Positions 24,711-32,803 of a stretch of DNA of 47,417 nt are shown here, in pieces (position 1 is the stretch's first letter; the number at the start of each line of letters is the position of its first letter). Under the pieces are notes generated by a model that worked only from the letters and a program-made list of their open reading frames with translations, ran no database searches and was not told the DNA's origin. The position numbers were made by a program, and so were the translations under genes. The stretch spans positions 1-47,417 of the forward strand of contig CANQMW010000022.1 of the NCBI GenBank assembly GCA_947625045.1. The letters run 5' to 3'. The DNA comes from an uncultured Oscillospiraceae bacterium (GTDB lineage: Bacteria > Bacillota > Clostridia > Oscillospirales > Oscillospiraceae).

Positions 24711-24775
24711 TGTGGAGGGACAAACTGGGCAGAATAGCTAAAATTTACCATCTCTTTGACGGAAAAATGTCTTTT

Positions 24776-24787
24776 CCCGCATGCGGG
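24776..24787. promoter_or_regulatory. Palindrome CCCGCATGCGGG next to the purine promoter (possible operator)
   Basis: A perfect 12-bp palindrome ends 6 bp before the -35 box of the purine promoter and can be partly extended (TTCCCGCATGCGGGGAA). It does not match the PurR boxes I know. The regulator, if any, is unknown. Confidence 0.3.
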
Positions 24788-24793
24788 GAAGAA

Positions 24794-24823
24794 TTGACTT
24801 TCCATTGGGCCCTTTGTTATAAT
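24794..24823 (+). promoter_or_regulatory. Promoter of the purine operon
   Basis: TTGACT (24794-24799) and a perfect TATAAT (24818-24823) are separated by 18 nt. The predicted start near 24,830 places the whole ZTP aptamer in the leader RNA. Confidence 0.85.
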
Positions 24824-24844
24824 CTATACAACAATGAAACACAC

Positions 24845-24943
24845 ATGAATTGGCAACTGACGGTGAGCGGCGAACGCAAGGGAGCCAATTTCATTGTTTT
24901 TGCCGACCGTCTGGGCAGTTCTATTTGCAGCAAATAGAACTGC
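24845..24943 (+). ncRNA. ZTP riboswitch (pfl motif) with overlapping hairpin expression platform
   Basis: P1 is AATTGGC (24848-24854) / GCCAATT (24884-24890). It encloses the conserved ACTGACG joint, a small P2 (24867-24877) and GGGAGC. After a linker, P3 (TGCC 24901-24904 / GGCA 24914-24917) holds the hallmark CCGTCTGGGCA. The pseudoknot GACGG (24859-24863) with CCGTC (24907-24911) replaces the usual GGCG/CGCC pairing, a compensatory change. A perfect 13-bp hairpin (24915-24927 / 24931-24943) shares the 3' strand of P3, so aptamer and hairpin exclude each other. The hairpin lacks a clear U-tract, so whether control is by termination or translation is open. ZTP accumulates when 10-formyl-THF is scarce, matching the genes downstream. 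Confidence 0.9.
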
Positions 24944-24970
24944 TCTGACTGCTTTAAAGGAGCGTTTTAA

Positions 24971-25468
24971 ATGAAGAAAGTAGCCATCATCATGGGCAGC
25001 GACAGTGACCTGCCCGTGGCGGAAAAGGCGGCGGATAAGCTGGCGGAATACGGCGTGCCCCACGAGGTGCACATCTTCTCTGCCCACCGCACGCCGGACC
25101 AGGCGAGGGACTTCGCCCTGAACGCCCGAAGCCGCGGCTTCGGGGTGATCATCGCGGCTGCGGGTATGGCGGCCCATCTGGCCGGGGCCATTGCGGCCAA
25201 CACCACCCTGCCGGTGATCGGCATTCCCTTGAAAAGCAAAAATCTAGACGGCGTTGACGCCCTTCTGTCCACGGTGCAGATGCCCTCCGGCATCCCGGTA
25301 GCCACCGTAGCGATAGACGGGGCCGTCAACGCCGCGCTGCTTTCCGTAGAGATACTGGCCCTGGAGGACAGCGCCCTCGCGGACAAGCTGGATGCGGTCA
25401 GAGCCGAAGGGCGGGCGAAGGTGCTGGAGAAGAACGCCGCCGTGGAGGCCCGGTTCAACCACAAGTAA
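24971..25468 (+). CDS. purE: PurE, N5-carboxyaminoimidazole ribonucleotide mutase
   Basis: This 165-residue class I PurE moves the carboxyl group of N5-CAIR to give CAIR in de novo purine synthesis. It shows the phosphate-binding start [12 protein letters not shown], the catalytic-region SAHRTPDQ and [23 protein letters not shown]. Its length is typical. The ATG follows AAAGGAG by 7 nt and is the first gene behind the ZTP riboswitch. No purK lies beside it. Confidence 0.97.
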   Translation: MKKVAIIMGSDSDLPVAEKAADKLAEYGVPHEVHIFSAHRTPDQARDFALNARSRGFGVIIAAAGMAAHLAGAIAANTTLPVIGIPLKSKNLDGVDALLSTVQMPSGIPVATVAIDGAVNAALLSVEILALEDSALADKLDAVRAEGRAKVLEKNAAVEARFNHK

Positions 25469-25495
25469 ACAACCACTTTTATGGAGGTCGATATC

Positions 25496-26203
25496 ATGGA
25501 AAAGAAAGAGCAGCTCTACGAAGGCAAGGCCAAGAAGGTCTACGCCACCGAGGACCCTGAGCTTCTGATCGTGTCCTACAAGGACGACGCCACCGCCTTC
25601 AACGGCCTGAAAAAGGGTCAGATCGCCGGCAAGGGCGCCATCAACAACCGGGTGACCAACTACCTGATGCAGGTCCTGGAGAAGGAGGGCGTACCCACCC
25701 ATTTTGTGAAAGAACTGAACGATAGGGAGACGGTGGTGAAGAAGGTCACCATCGTGCCCCTGGAGGTCATCATCCGCAATATCTCCGCCGGCTCCTTCGC
25801 CAAGCGCTATGGCGTGGAGGAGGGCATCGTCTTCGCCGCTCCCACCTTTGAGACCTCCTATAAAAACGACGCGCTGGGCGACCCCCTCATCAACGACTAC
25901 CATGCCCTGGCCCTGGGGCTTTGCACCCCGGAGGAGTTGGAAACCATCAAGGCCATGGCTTTTAAGGTCAACGACGTGCTGAAGGCCTTTTTCAAGGCTG
26001 TGAACGTGGACTTGGTTGACTTCAAGCTGGAGTTCGGCAAGACCTCGGACGGCTCTATCGTCTTGGCTGACGAGATCAGCCCCGATACCTGCCGGTTCTG
26101 GGACAGCACCACCCATGAGAAGCTGGACAAGGACCGCTTCCGCCGGGACCTTGGCGGGGTGGAGGACGCCTACGCCGAGATGATGAAGCGCATCCTGGGC
26201 TGA
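25496..26203 (+). CDS. purC: PurC, SAICAR synthetase
   Basis: This 235-residue ATP-dependent ligase joins CAIR and aspartate to give SAICAR. It shows [10 protein letters not shown] at the N-terminus, the KGAINNR motif, [21 protein letters not shown], and [14 protein letters not shown] with the metal/ATP-binding DEISPD. I chose the ATG at 25496 ([11 protein letters not shown]) because GGAGG lies 8 nt upstream. An in-frame ATG five codons earlier overlaps that ribosome-binding site. It lies 27 bp after purE and 3 bp before purF. Confidence 0.97.
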   Translation: MEKKEQLYEGKAKKVYATEDPELLIVSYKDDATAFNGLKKGQIAGKGAINNRVTNYLMQVLEKEGVPTHFVKELNDRETVVKKVTIVPLEVIIRNISAGSFAKRYGVEEGIVFAAPTFETSYKNDALGDPLINDYHALALGLCTPEELETIKAMAFKVNDVLKAFFKAVNVDLVDFKLEFGKTSDGSIVLADEISPDTCRFWDSTTHEKLDKDRFRRDLGGVEDAYAEMMKRILG

Positions 26204-26206
26204 GAT

Positions 26207-27649
26207 ATGAGCAGTCTTCACGAGGAATGCGGCGTATTCGGCATCTTCGCAACCAAGCAGATGCCGCTGGTATCCACCGCTTATTACGGCCTGTACGCTC
26301 TGCAGCACCGGGGTCAGGAGAGCTGCGGCATCGTCATCAACGACGACGGCCTGTTCAGCTTCTATAAGGACCTGGGGCTTGTGAACGACGTGTTCACTAA
26401 CCGGGTGCTGAACCACCTGCCGGAGGGGAACATGGCCGTGGGCCACGTGCGCTACGGCACCACCGGCTGCAGCGGGCGGGAAAACTGCCAGCCCATGGTT
26501 GTGAACCACATCAAGGGCCGCATGGCCCTGGCCCACAACGGCAATCTCGTCAACTCCGCCGAGCTGCGCAAGGCCCTGGAACTGCAGGGCTCCATCTTCC
26601 ACTCAACCAGCGACACGGAGGTCATCTCCTATGTCATCACCAAGGAACGGCTCACCGCTCCCTCCATCGAGCAGGCGGTGAATCAGGCCATGTTCCTGAT
26701 AAAAGGCGCCTATTCCATGGTGGTCATGAGCCCCTCCAAGCTATTGGCCGTGCGGGATGAGAACGGCTTTAGGCCCCTGTGCTACGGCCAGCGGGAGGAC
26801 GGCGCCTATGTGGTGGCGTCTGAAAGCTGCGCTCTGGAGGCGGTGAACGCCCGGTTCATCCGGGACGTGGAGCCTGGGGAGATCGTCATGTTCTCCAAGG
26901 ACGGGGTCCAGAGCATCCGGGACCACTGCGGCAAGGCGCCCAGGAAGCTGTGCATATTCGAGCACATCTACTTTGCCCGGCCCGACTCCGTCATCGACGG
27001 CGTCAGCGTGCATGAGGCCCGTATCCGGGCGGGGGAGCGGCTGGCCGCCCGCCACGGCGTGGAAGCCGATGTCGTTATCGGCGTGCCCGATTCCGGGCTG
27101 GATGCCGCCCTGGGCTATGCCCGGGCCTCTGGCATCCCTTATGGCGTGGGATTCATCAAAAACAAGTACATCGGCCGCACCTTCATCGCCCCGGGGCAGG
27201 GCACTCGGGAGGATATGGTGCGCATCAAATTGAACCCCGTGGCCAGCGTGGTCCGGGGCAAACGAGTGGTCGTGGTGGACGACTCCATCGTCCGGGGCAC
27301 CACCAGCGGCCGGTTCGTAAGGCTGCTGCGGGAGGCCGGCGCGGCGGAGGTCCACATGCGCATCTCCGCGCCGCCCTTTTTGAACCCCTGCTATTACGGC
27401 ACGGACATCGACTCCCGGGACAATCTCATCGCCTGCCACCACTCGGTGGAGGAGATATGCGCCATCATCGGCGCGGACAGTCTGGGGTATCTGCCGACCG
27501 AGGACCTGCCGTACCTGCTGGGGGACGCGAACTGCGAGGGCTTCTGTGACGCCTGCTTTACCAATAACTACCCAACCATGATACCAACCAACAGCTCCAA
27601 GAGCCGCTTTGAGTACAAGATCAGCGAGGGGAGAGGCCGGGATGAATAA
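26207..27649 (+). CDS. purF: PurF, amidophosphoribosyltransferase
   Basis: This 480-residue first enzyme of purine synthesis makes phosphoribosylamine from PRPP and glutamine. The N-terminus MSSLHEE|CGVFGI shows a short propeptide before the nucleophilic Cys8 of the Ntn glutaminase. RYGTTG and NGNLVN are the glutaminase motifs. The PRPP loop VVVVDDSIVRGTTSGR lies near residue 356. The C-terminal cysteines (CEGFCDACF) and CHHSVEEI suggest the iron-sulfur type known from Bacillus. The start is 3 nt after purC with no strong ribosome-binding site, suggesting coupling. It overlaps purM by 8 nt. Confidence 0.97.
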   Translation: MSSLHEECGVFGIFATKQMPLVSTAYYGLYALQHRGQESCGIVINDDGLFSFYKDLGLVNDVFTNRVLNHLPEGNMAVGHVRYGTTGCSGRENCQPMVVNHIKGRMALAHNGNLVNSAELRKALELQGSIFHSTSDTEVISYVITKERLTAPSIEQAVNQAMFLIKGAYSMVVMSPSKLLAVRDENGFRPLCYGQREDGAYVVASESCALEAVNARFIRDVEPGEIVMFSKDGVQSIRDHCGKAPRKLCIFEHIYFARPDSVIDGVSVHEARIRAGERLAARHGVEADVVIGVPDSGLDAALGYARASGIPYGVGFIKNKYIGRTFIAPGQGTREDMVRIKLNPVASVVRGKRVVVVDDSIVRGTTSGRFVRLLREAGAAEVHMRISAPPFLNPCYYGTDIDSRDNLIACHHSVEEICAIIGADSLGYLPTEDLPYLLGDANCEGFCDACFTNNYPTMIPTNSSKSRFEYKISEGRGRDE

Positions 27650-28685
27650 GGAGAGCTTTTCCGAAAGCTACGCCGCCGCCGGCGTGGACATCACCGCGGG
27701 CTATAAATCCGTGGAGCTGATGAAAGCCCATATCGCCCGGACCAATATCCCCGGCGTGGTGGGGGACGTGGGCGGCTTCGGCGGCCTGTTCAGGCCGGAC
27801 CTGGCCGGTATGAAGGAGCCCATATTGGTCTCCGGCACCGACGGCGTGGGAACCAAGCTGCGTATCGCCCAGATACTGGATAAGCACGACACCATCGGCG
27901 TCGACTGCGTGGCCATGTGTGCCAACGACGTGATCTGCGCCGGGGCGAGGCCTCTGTTCTTTTTGGATTACATCGCCTGCGGGAAGAATATCCCCGAGCG
28001 CATCGCGGCTATCGTGGCCGGCGTGGCGGAGGGATGTGTGCAGGCGGGCTGCGCCCTCATCGGCGGGGAGACCGCCGAGCACCCCGGCGTCATGGCTGAG
28101 GACGACTACGACCTGGCCGGGTTCGTAGTGGGCATCGCTGATCGGGAGAAGATGCTGGACAACAGTACTACGAGGCCTAGTGACGTGTTGATCGCCCTGC
28201 CCTCCAGCGGCGTTCATTCCAACGGTTTTTCCCTGGTGCGCAAGGTCTTCGGCGTTGGGGAGAAGGACATCACCCGCCCCTGCGAGGCACTGGACGGCGC
28301 CTCCATCGGCGAGACGCTGCTGACCCCCACCCGCATCTATGTGAAGCCTGTGCTGGCCTTGATGGAGGCCGTGCAGGTGAAGGGCGTCAGCCATATCACC
28401 GGCGGCGGGTTTTACGAGAATATCCCCCGGAGCATCCCGGAGGGGCTGGGCGTGCGCATCGGGAAAAAAGCGGTGCGGACCCCCACTATATTCGACCTCA
28501 TCCAAAGGACCGGGAACATCCCGGAACGGGACATGTTCAACACCTTCAACATGGGCGTGGGCATGACCGTGACCGTGGCCGCGGCCGACGCCGACAGGGC
28601 CATGGAAGTCCTGAGGGCCAATGGGGAGGAGGCCTATATCCTGGGCGAAGTTGTCCAGGGCGGAGAGAGGGTGCAGCTCATATGA
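27642..28685 (+). CDS. purM: PurM, AIR synthetase (phosphoribosylformylglycinamidine cyclo-ligase)
   Basis: This 347-residue ATP-dependent cyclo-ligase converts FGAM to AIR. It has the PurM signature SGTDGVGTKLRIA, then DCVAMCANDVICAGARPLFFLDY, GGETAEHPGVM and the C-terminal ITGGGFYENIPR. I chose the ATG at 27642 (MNKESFSESYAAAGVD) because GGGGAGAGG lies just upstream and the alignment starts there. An in-frame upstream ATG would add eleven unrelated residues. It overlaps purF by 8 nt and purN by 4 nt. Confidence 0.97.
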   Translation: MNKESFSESYAAAGVDITAGYKSVELMKAHIARTNIPGVVGDVGGFGGLFRPDLAGMKEPILVSGTDGVGTKLRIAQILDKHDTIGVDCVAMCANDVICAGARPLFFLDYIACGKNIPERIAAIVAGVAEGCVQAGCALIGGETAEHPGVMAEDDYDLAGFVVGIADREKMLDNSTTRPSDVLIALPSSGVHSNGFSLVRKVFGVGEKDITRPCEALDGASIGETLLTPTRIYVKPVLALMEAVQVKGVSHITGGGFYENIPRSIPEGLGVRIGKKAVRTPTIFDLIQRTGNIPERDMFNTFNMGVGMTVTVAAADADRAMEVLRANGEEAYILGEVVQGGERVQLI

Positions 28686-29299
28686 CAAAGACGCGTATCG
28701 CCGTGTTCGTATCCGGCGGCGGCACCAACCTGCAGGCATTGCTAGACGCCCAGGCGGCGGGGAAGCTCCCTTCCGGCCAGATCGTGCTGGTTGTATCCAG
28801 CCAGCCGGACGCCTACGCCCTCACCCGGGCGGAAAAGGCCGGGGTGCCTGCGGTGGTCTGCTCCCGGAAGGAGCTGGGCAGCCAGGAGGCCTTTGAGACC
28901 GCCATTTTAAAGGCGCTGGAGGAAGCCGGTGCGGAGATGATCGTGCTGGCGGGGTTCATGAGCATCCTGTCCAAGGACTTCACAGACCGCTTCCCGGAGC
29001 GGATCCTGAACGTCCATCCGGCGCTGATCCCCTCCTTCTGCGGCAAGTGCTATTACGGCCTCAAGGTCCACGAGGAGGCCCTGAAGCGGGGCGTGAAGGT
29101 CACCGGCGCCACGGTGCATTTTGTCAACGAGATACCGGACGGCGGGCGCATCATCGCCCAAAAGCCGGTGATGGTAGAGGACGGCGACACGCCGCAGGTC
29201 CTGCAGCGGCGGGTCATGGAACAGGCGGAGTGGATCATCCTGCCCCAGGCTGCGGAGATGGTGGCCGCCCAGATCATGAAAGGAAAAGAGCATGACTGA
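28682..29299 (+). CDS. purN: PurN, glycinamide ribonucleotide (GAR) formyltransferase
   Basis: This 205-residue enzyme transfers a formyl group from 10-formyl-THF to GAR. It shows IAVFVSGGGTNLQALLDA (phosphate site), LAGFMSILSKDF, and NVHPALIPSF with the catalytic Asn-His. GATVHFVNEIPDGGRII supplies the conserved Asp. It overlaps purM by ATGA and the next gene by 8 nt. It is one of two 10-formyl-THF-dependent steps in this operon, which explains the ZTP sensor upstream. Confidence 0.97.
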   Translation: MTKTRIAVFVSGGGTNLQALLDAQAAGKLPSGQIVLVVSSQPDAYALTRAEKAGVPAVVCSRKELGSQEAFETAILKALEEAGAEMIVLAGFMSILSKDFTDRFPERILNVHPALIPSFCGKCYYGLKVHEEALKRGVKVTGATVHFVNEIPDGGRIIAQKPVMVEDGDTPQVLQRRVMEQAEWIILPQAAEMVAAQIMKGKEHD

Positions 29300-29996
29300 T
29301 TTGACAGCTTACCTGCGCGAGAGGACCTACCCCGGCCGGGGCATCTTCCTGGGCCGGAGCGCCGATGATAAGAAGGCGGTGATCGCCTACTTCATCATGG
29401 GCCGCAGCGTCAACAGCCGCAACCGGGTGTTCGTGACCACCGACGACGGCATCCGCACCCAGGCCCACGACCCGGCCAAGATGTCGGACCCCAGCCTCAT
29501 CATCTACCACCCCGTGCGCATTTATGAGGGCGCGACCATCGTCACCAACGGTGATCAGACCGACACCGTCCGGGACGCCCTGCAGGCTGGCCGGACCTTC
29601 GCCGCCGCCCTGCGCACCCGGGAATTTGAGCCGGACGGGCCCAACTGGACCCCCCGCATCTCCGGCGTCGTGGAGCCGGACGGCAGCTATAAGCTGTCTA
29701 TTCTGAAGAGCCAGGACGGCGACCCCGCCTGCTGCTGCCGGTACTTCTATGAGTACGATAAGCCCAAAGCGGGCATGGGCCACATCATCCACACCTATGC
29801 CGCCGACGGTGACCCGCTGCCCTCCTATGAGGGGGAACCCGCCCCGGTCACCATCGACGCGCCCGACGCGGCTGCCCTGAGCCGGCAGGTCTGGGCGGCC
29901 CTCAACGAGGACAACAAGGTGTCCCTCTATGTGTCCTATATCGACCTGGCCACCGGCGAGCGCGATACCGTGCTCACCAACAAACACGAAGGCTGA
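29292..29996 (+). CDS. purO: IMP cyclohydrolase, PurO-like
   Basis: This 234-residue protein matches the archaeal-type IMP cyclohydrolase family (PF07826). Its N-terminus has YPGRGIFLGRS and AYFIMGRSVNSRNRVF, with IYHPVRIYEGATIVTNGDQTD after it. The reaction is ring closure of FAICAR to IMP, the last step of the pathway. In most bacteria the N-terminal domain of bifunctional PurH does this. Here it lies directly before a stand-alone AICAR formyltransferase, so the two genes together replace PurH. It overlaps purN by 8 nt. The family call is from recognised sequence pattern. Confidence 0.85.
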   Translation: MTDLTAYLRERTYPGRGIFLGRSADDKKAVIAYFIMGRSVNSRNRVFVTTDDGIRTQAHDPAKMSDPSLIIYHPVRIYEGATIVTNGDQTDTVRDALQAGRTFAAALRTREFEPDGPNWTPRISGVVEPDGSYKLSILKSQDGDPACCCRYFYEYDKPKAGMGHIIHTYAADGDPLPSYEGEPAPVTIDAPDAAALSRQVWAALNEDNKVSLYVSYIDLATGERDTVLTNKHEG

Positions 29997-30007
29997 AAGG
30001 AGACGAC

Positions 30008-31186
30008 ATGAACTCTCTGGAACTGAAATACGGCTGCAACCCCAACCAGAAGCCCTCCTGCATCTTCATGAAGGATGGCTCCGACCTGCCCATCGAGGTG
30101 CTGAACGGCAAGCCCGGCTTCATCAATTTCCTGGATGCCTTCAACGCCTGGCAGCTGGTGAAGGAGCTTTCCGAGGCCACAGGCCTGCCCGCCGCCGCCA
30201 GCTTCAAGCATGTGTCCCCGGCGGGCGCCGCCGTGGGCAAGCCCCTGTCTGAGACGGACAGGAAGATATACTTTGTGGACCCGGACGCGGAGCTCAGCCC
30301 CATCGCCTGTGCCTATATCCGGGCCCGGGGGGCAGACCGGCTCTGCTCCTACGGGGACTGGGCGGCCCTGTCCGAGACATGCGACGAGGCAACGGCGAAG
30401 TACCTGAAGGAAGAGGTCTCCGACGGTGTCATCGCCCCTGACTACACCCCCGAGGCCTTGGCCATCCTTAAAACCAAGAAAAAGGGCAATTATAACGTGG
30501 TGAGGATAGACCCCGCCTATGTGCCCGACCCGGTGGAGAGGAAGGACGTGTACGGCGTCACCTTCCAGCAGGGGCGGAACGACTACAAGGTCACGGCGGA
30601 GGCCTTCGCCAATATCGTGACGAAGAACAAGGCCCTGCCCCCCGAAGCGGTGACGGACATGACCGTGGCCCTTATCACGCTGAAGTACACCCAGTCCAAT
30701 TCCGTCTGCTACGTAAAGGACGGACAGGCCATCGGCGTGGGCGCGGGCCAGCAGAGCCGCATCCACTGCACGCGCCTTGCCGGCAGCAAGGCGGACAACT
30801 GGTACTTCCGGCAGCATGAGAAGGTCTTGAACCTGCCCTTCAAGGCGGATATCCGCCGGCCGGACCGGGACAACGCCATCGATGTGTATATCTCCGATGA
30901 GTACGAAGACGTGCTGGCCGACGGCGCCTGGCAGAACATGTTCATCCGGCGGCCCGAGCCACTGACCGCAGAGGAGAAAAAGGCCTGGATCGCCACCCAG
31001 TCCGGCGTCACCGTGGGCAGCGACGCGTTCTTCCCCTTCGGGGACAACGTGGAGCGCGCCCGCAAGTCCGGCGTGGCCTATATCGCCGAGCCCGGCGGCT
31101 CTATCCGGGACGACAACGTCATCGAGACGGCGGACAAGTACGGCATCGTCATGGCCTTTACGGGCATGCGGCTTTTCCACCATTGA
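30008..31186 (+). CDS. purH: AICAR formyltransferase, stand-alone (PurH C-terminal domain homologue)
   Basis: This 392-residue enzyme formylates AICAR with 10-formyl-THF. The motifs of the PurH transformylase domain are all present: LKYGCNPNQKPS, SFKHVSPAGAAVG (catalytic Lys-His), KYTQSNSVCYVKDGQAIGVG with AGQQSR, and SDAFFPFGDNVERA. The MGS-like cyclohydrolase domain that makes up the first 200 residues of classical PurH is missing, and its job is taken by the PurO-like protein just upstream. GAAAGGAG precedes the ATG. I use the symbol purH for the activity; the gene is not the fused form. Confidence 0.9.
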   Translation: MNSLELKYGCNPNQKPSCIFMKDGSDLPIEVLNGKPGFINFLDAFNAWQLVKELSEATGLPAAASFKHVSPAGAAVGKPLSETDRKIYFVDPDAELSPIACAYIRARGADRLCSYGDWAALSETCDEATAKYLKEEVSDGVIAPDYTPEALAILKTKKKGNYNVVRIDPAYVPDPVERKDVYGVTFQQGRNDYKVTAEAFANIVTKNKALPPEAVTDMTVALITLKYTQSNSVCYVKDGQAIGVGAGQQSRIHCTRLAGSKADNWYFRQHEKVLNLPFKADIRRPDRDNAIDVYISDEYEDVLADGAWQNMFIRRPEPLTAEEKKAWIATQSGVTVGSDAFFPFGDNVERARKSGVAYIAEPGGSIRDDNVIETADKYGIVMAFTGMRLFHH

Positions 31187-31194
31187 TAGAAGTC

Positions 31195-32778
31195 ATGTTC
31201 GGCGCTGACAGAAAAAGACGCCGCAGGCTGGAGGCGGCCTTTGGGAAAAAGCCGGACGTGTACTTTACCGACGGGGACATGGAGCGTATTCGTGCCTGGT
31301 CGGACTACCGCCGGGCGCGGGAGGACGGCTACAGTGTAGACGATGTCACCTGGCACGACTTGGACATGGACCGGGTGTTCAGGCGCATTGACCCGGGTCT
31401 GTCCACGCCGGGGGAGCAGGTGCTCTACGATACCCTGCGCCACCCGGCTCTGAACGGGGAGGAATACGGCCGCCGGGCCAGGCTCCTCGCGTTCATGGAG
31501 GCAGAGCCGGGAAAGCGTTTGGAAATCCAGGTCATTTTGGACGCTCTGGGCCGGACCCGGCGGTCGGACCTTTGTACAGCGTTCGTGCCGGAGGTAAGGG
31601 GCCGGAGACGGTTTATCCTCTATGCGGTTCTGTCGGCGGCGTTCATAGTCAGCCTAGTGCTGGGAGTGCTAGACGTCGTTCCGATCATGGCGGCGGTCAT
31701 GCTCATGTCCTTCAATATGGTGCTCCGGGAGTTCGCGCTGCGGCGGGTGCGCCGGGAATTTGATACCCTCAACTACTCAGTGGCAGAGGTGTTCGCCCTG
31801 CGGCGGGTCCAAAAGCTGTGCGTATCGGATCTGGACCGGGAGCTGACAGACGCTTATGCAGCATTGAAAAAGCTGCGGTTCGTACTGCGCACTGGCGGCG
31901 TGTCCAGTATGGACACCGGCAACGCGGGGGACCTGCTGGCCTCGTTGTTTTTGCTGGACCTCATTACCTATGAGTACCTGAAAAACAAGCTGTGGACCCA
32001 TCAAAAGGACCTGATGGCCGTCATCGAGGGCCTGGGACGGCTGGATACGGCCATCGCGGCGGCCTCCTGGCGGGCGAGCATGGATGTGTACGCCATTCCG
32101 GCCATCGCCTTTGACGGCTCAGCGGAGTTGCATGTCCGGGGCATGGTCCACCCGTTGCTGGACGCCGCTGTGCCCAACGACCTGGACCTGGACAGGCCCA
32201 TGCTGCTCACCGGCTCAAACGCCTCCGGCAAGAGCACCTATCTGCGTACAGCGCTTTTGAACGCTCTGCTGGCCCAGAGCCTGTGCACGGCAGCGGCGGA
32301 GAGTTATCAGGGCGGCGTGTTTTACATTTATTCGTCTATGGCCCTGGAGGACGACCTGCTGGCGGGGGAAAGCTATTACGTCACGGAGATCAAGTCCATC
32401 CGCCGCATCCTGATTGCGGCGGAAAAGGAAAGACCTGTCCTTTGCGTGGTGGACGAGGTCCTGCGGGGCACTAACACCGCCGAGCGCATCGCGGCATCCA
32501 GTGCCATTTTGGAGACGCTCTTTGACGCGGGGGTCCTGTGTCTCGCGGCCACCCACGATCTGGAGCTGTGTACCCTGCTGGCAGGAAAGTGCCGGATGTG
32601 TCACTTTGAGGAGACAGTGGGCGAAGGTTCCATGGATTTCGACTACCGGCTCCGGGAGGGGCCGGCTCGATCCCGGAACGCCATCCGGCTTTTGGGAATG
32701 ATGGGCTTTGACGCCGCGCTCGTGGCCAAGGCGGAGCACCGGGCGAAGCGATATTTGGAAACAGGCGCATGGGAATAA
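31195..32778 (+). CDS. MutS-related ATPase with two predicted membrane helices
   Basis: This protein of about 527 residues has a C-terminal MutS-type ABC ATPase: Walker A LLTGSNASGKSTYLR (about 340), Walker B VLCVVDEVLRGTNTAER (about 415) and the H-loop ATHDLEL. The clamp/lever region precedes it. The mismatch-recognition and connector domains of true MutS are absent. Two adjacent hydrophobic helices (FILYAVLSAAFIVSLVLGVL and VPIMAAVMLMSFNMVL, about 138-182) suggest membrane attachment. The start is uncertain: ATG at 31195, or TTG at 31183 overlapping the previous stop. It sits inside the purine operon between purH and purD without a known link to purine synthesis. Its role is unknown; MutS-like membrane proteins of this shape occur in Clostridia. 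Confidence 0.85.
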   Translation: MFGADRKRRRRLEAAFGKKPDVYFTDGDMERIRAWSDYRRAREDGYSVDDVTWHDLDMDRVFRRIDPGLSTPGEQVLYDTLRHPALNGEEYGRRARLLAFMEAEPGKRLEIQVILDALGRTRRSDLCTAFVPEVRGRRRFILYAVLSAAFIVSLVLGVLDVVPIMAAVMLMSFNMVLREFALRRVRREFDTLNYSVAEVFALRRVQKLCVSDLDRELTDAYAALKKLRFVLRTGGVSSMDTGNAGDLLASLFLLDLITYEYLKNKLWTHQKDLMAVIEGLGRLDTAIAAASWRASMDVYAIPAIAFDGSAELHVRGMVHPLLDAAVPNDLDLDRPMLLTGSNASGKSTYLRTALLNALLAQSLCTAAAESYQGGVFYIYSSMALEDDLLAGESYYVTEIKSIRRILIAAEKERPVLCVVDEVLRGTNTAERIAASSAILETLFDAGVLCLAATHDLELCTLLAGKCRMCHFEETVGEGSMDFDYRLREGPARSRNAIRLLGMMGFDAALVAKAEHRAKRYLETGAWE

Positions 32779-32803
32779 GATTTGGATGTAAGAGAGGTAG
32801 ATT

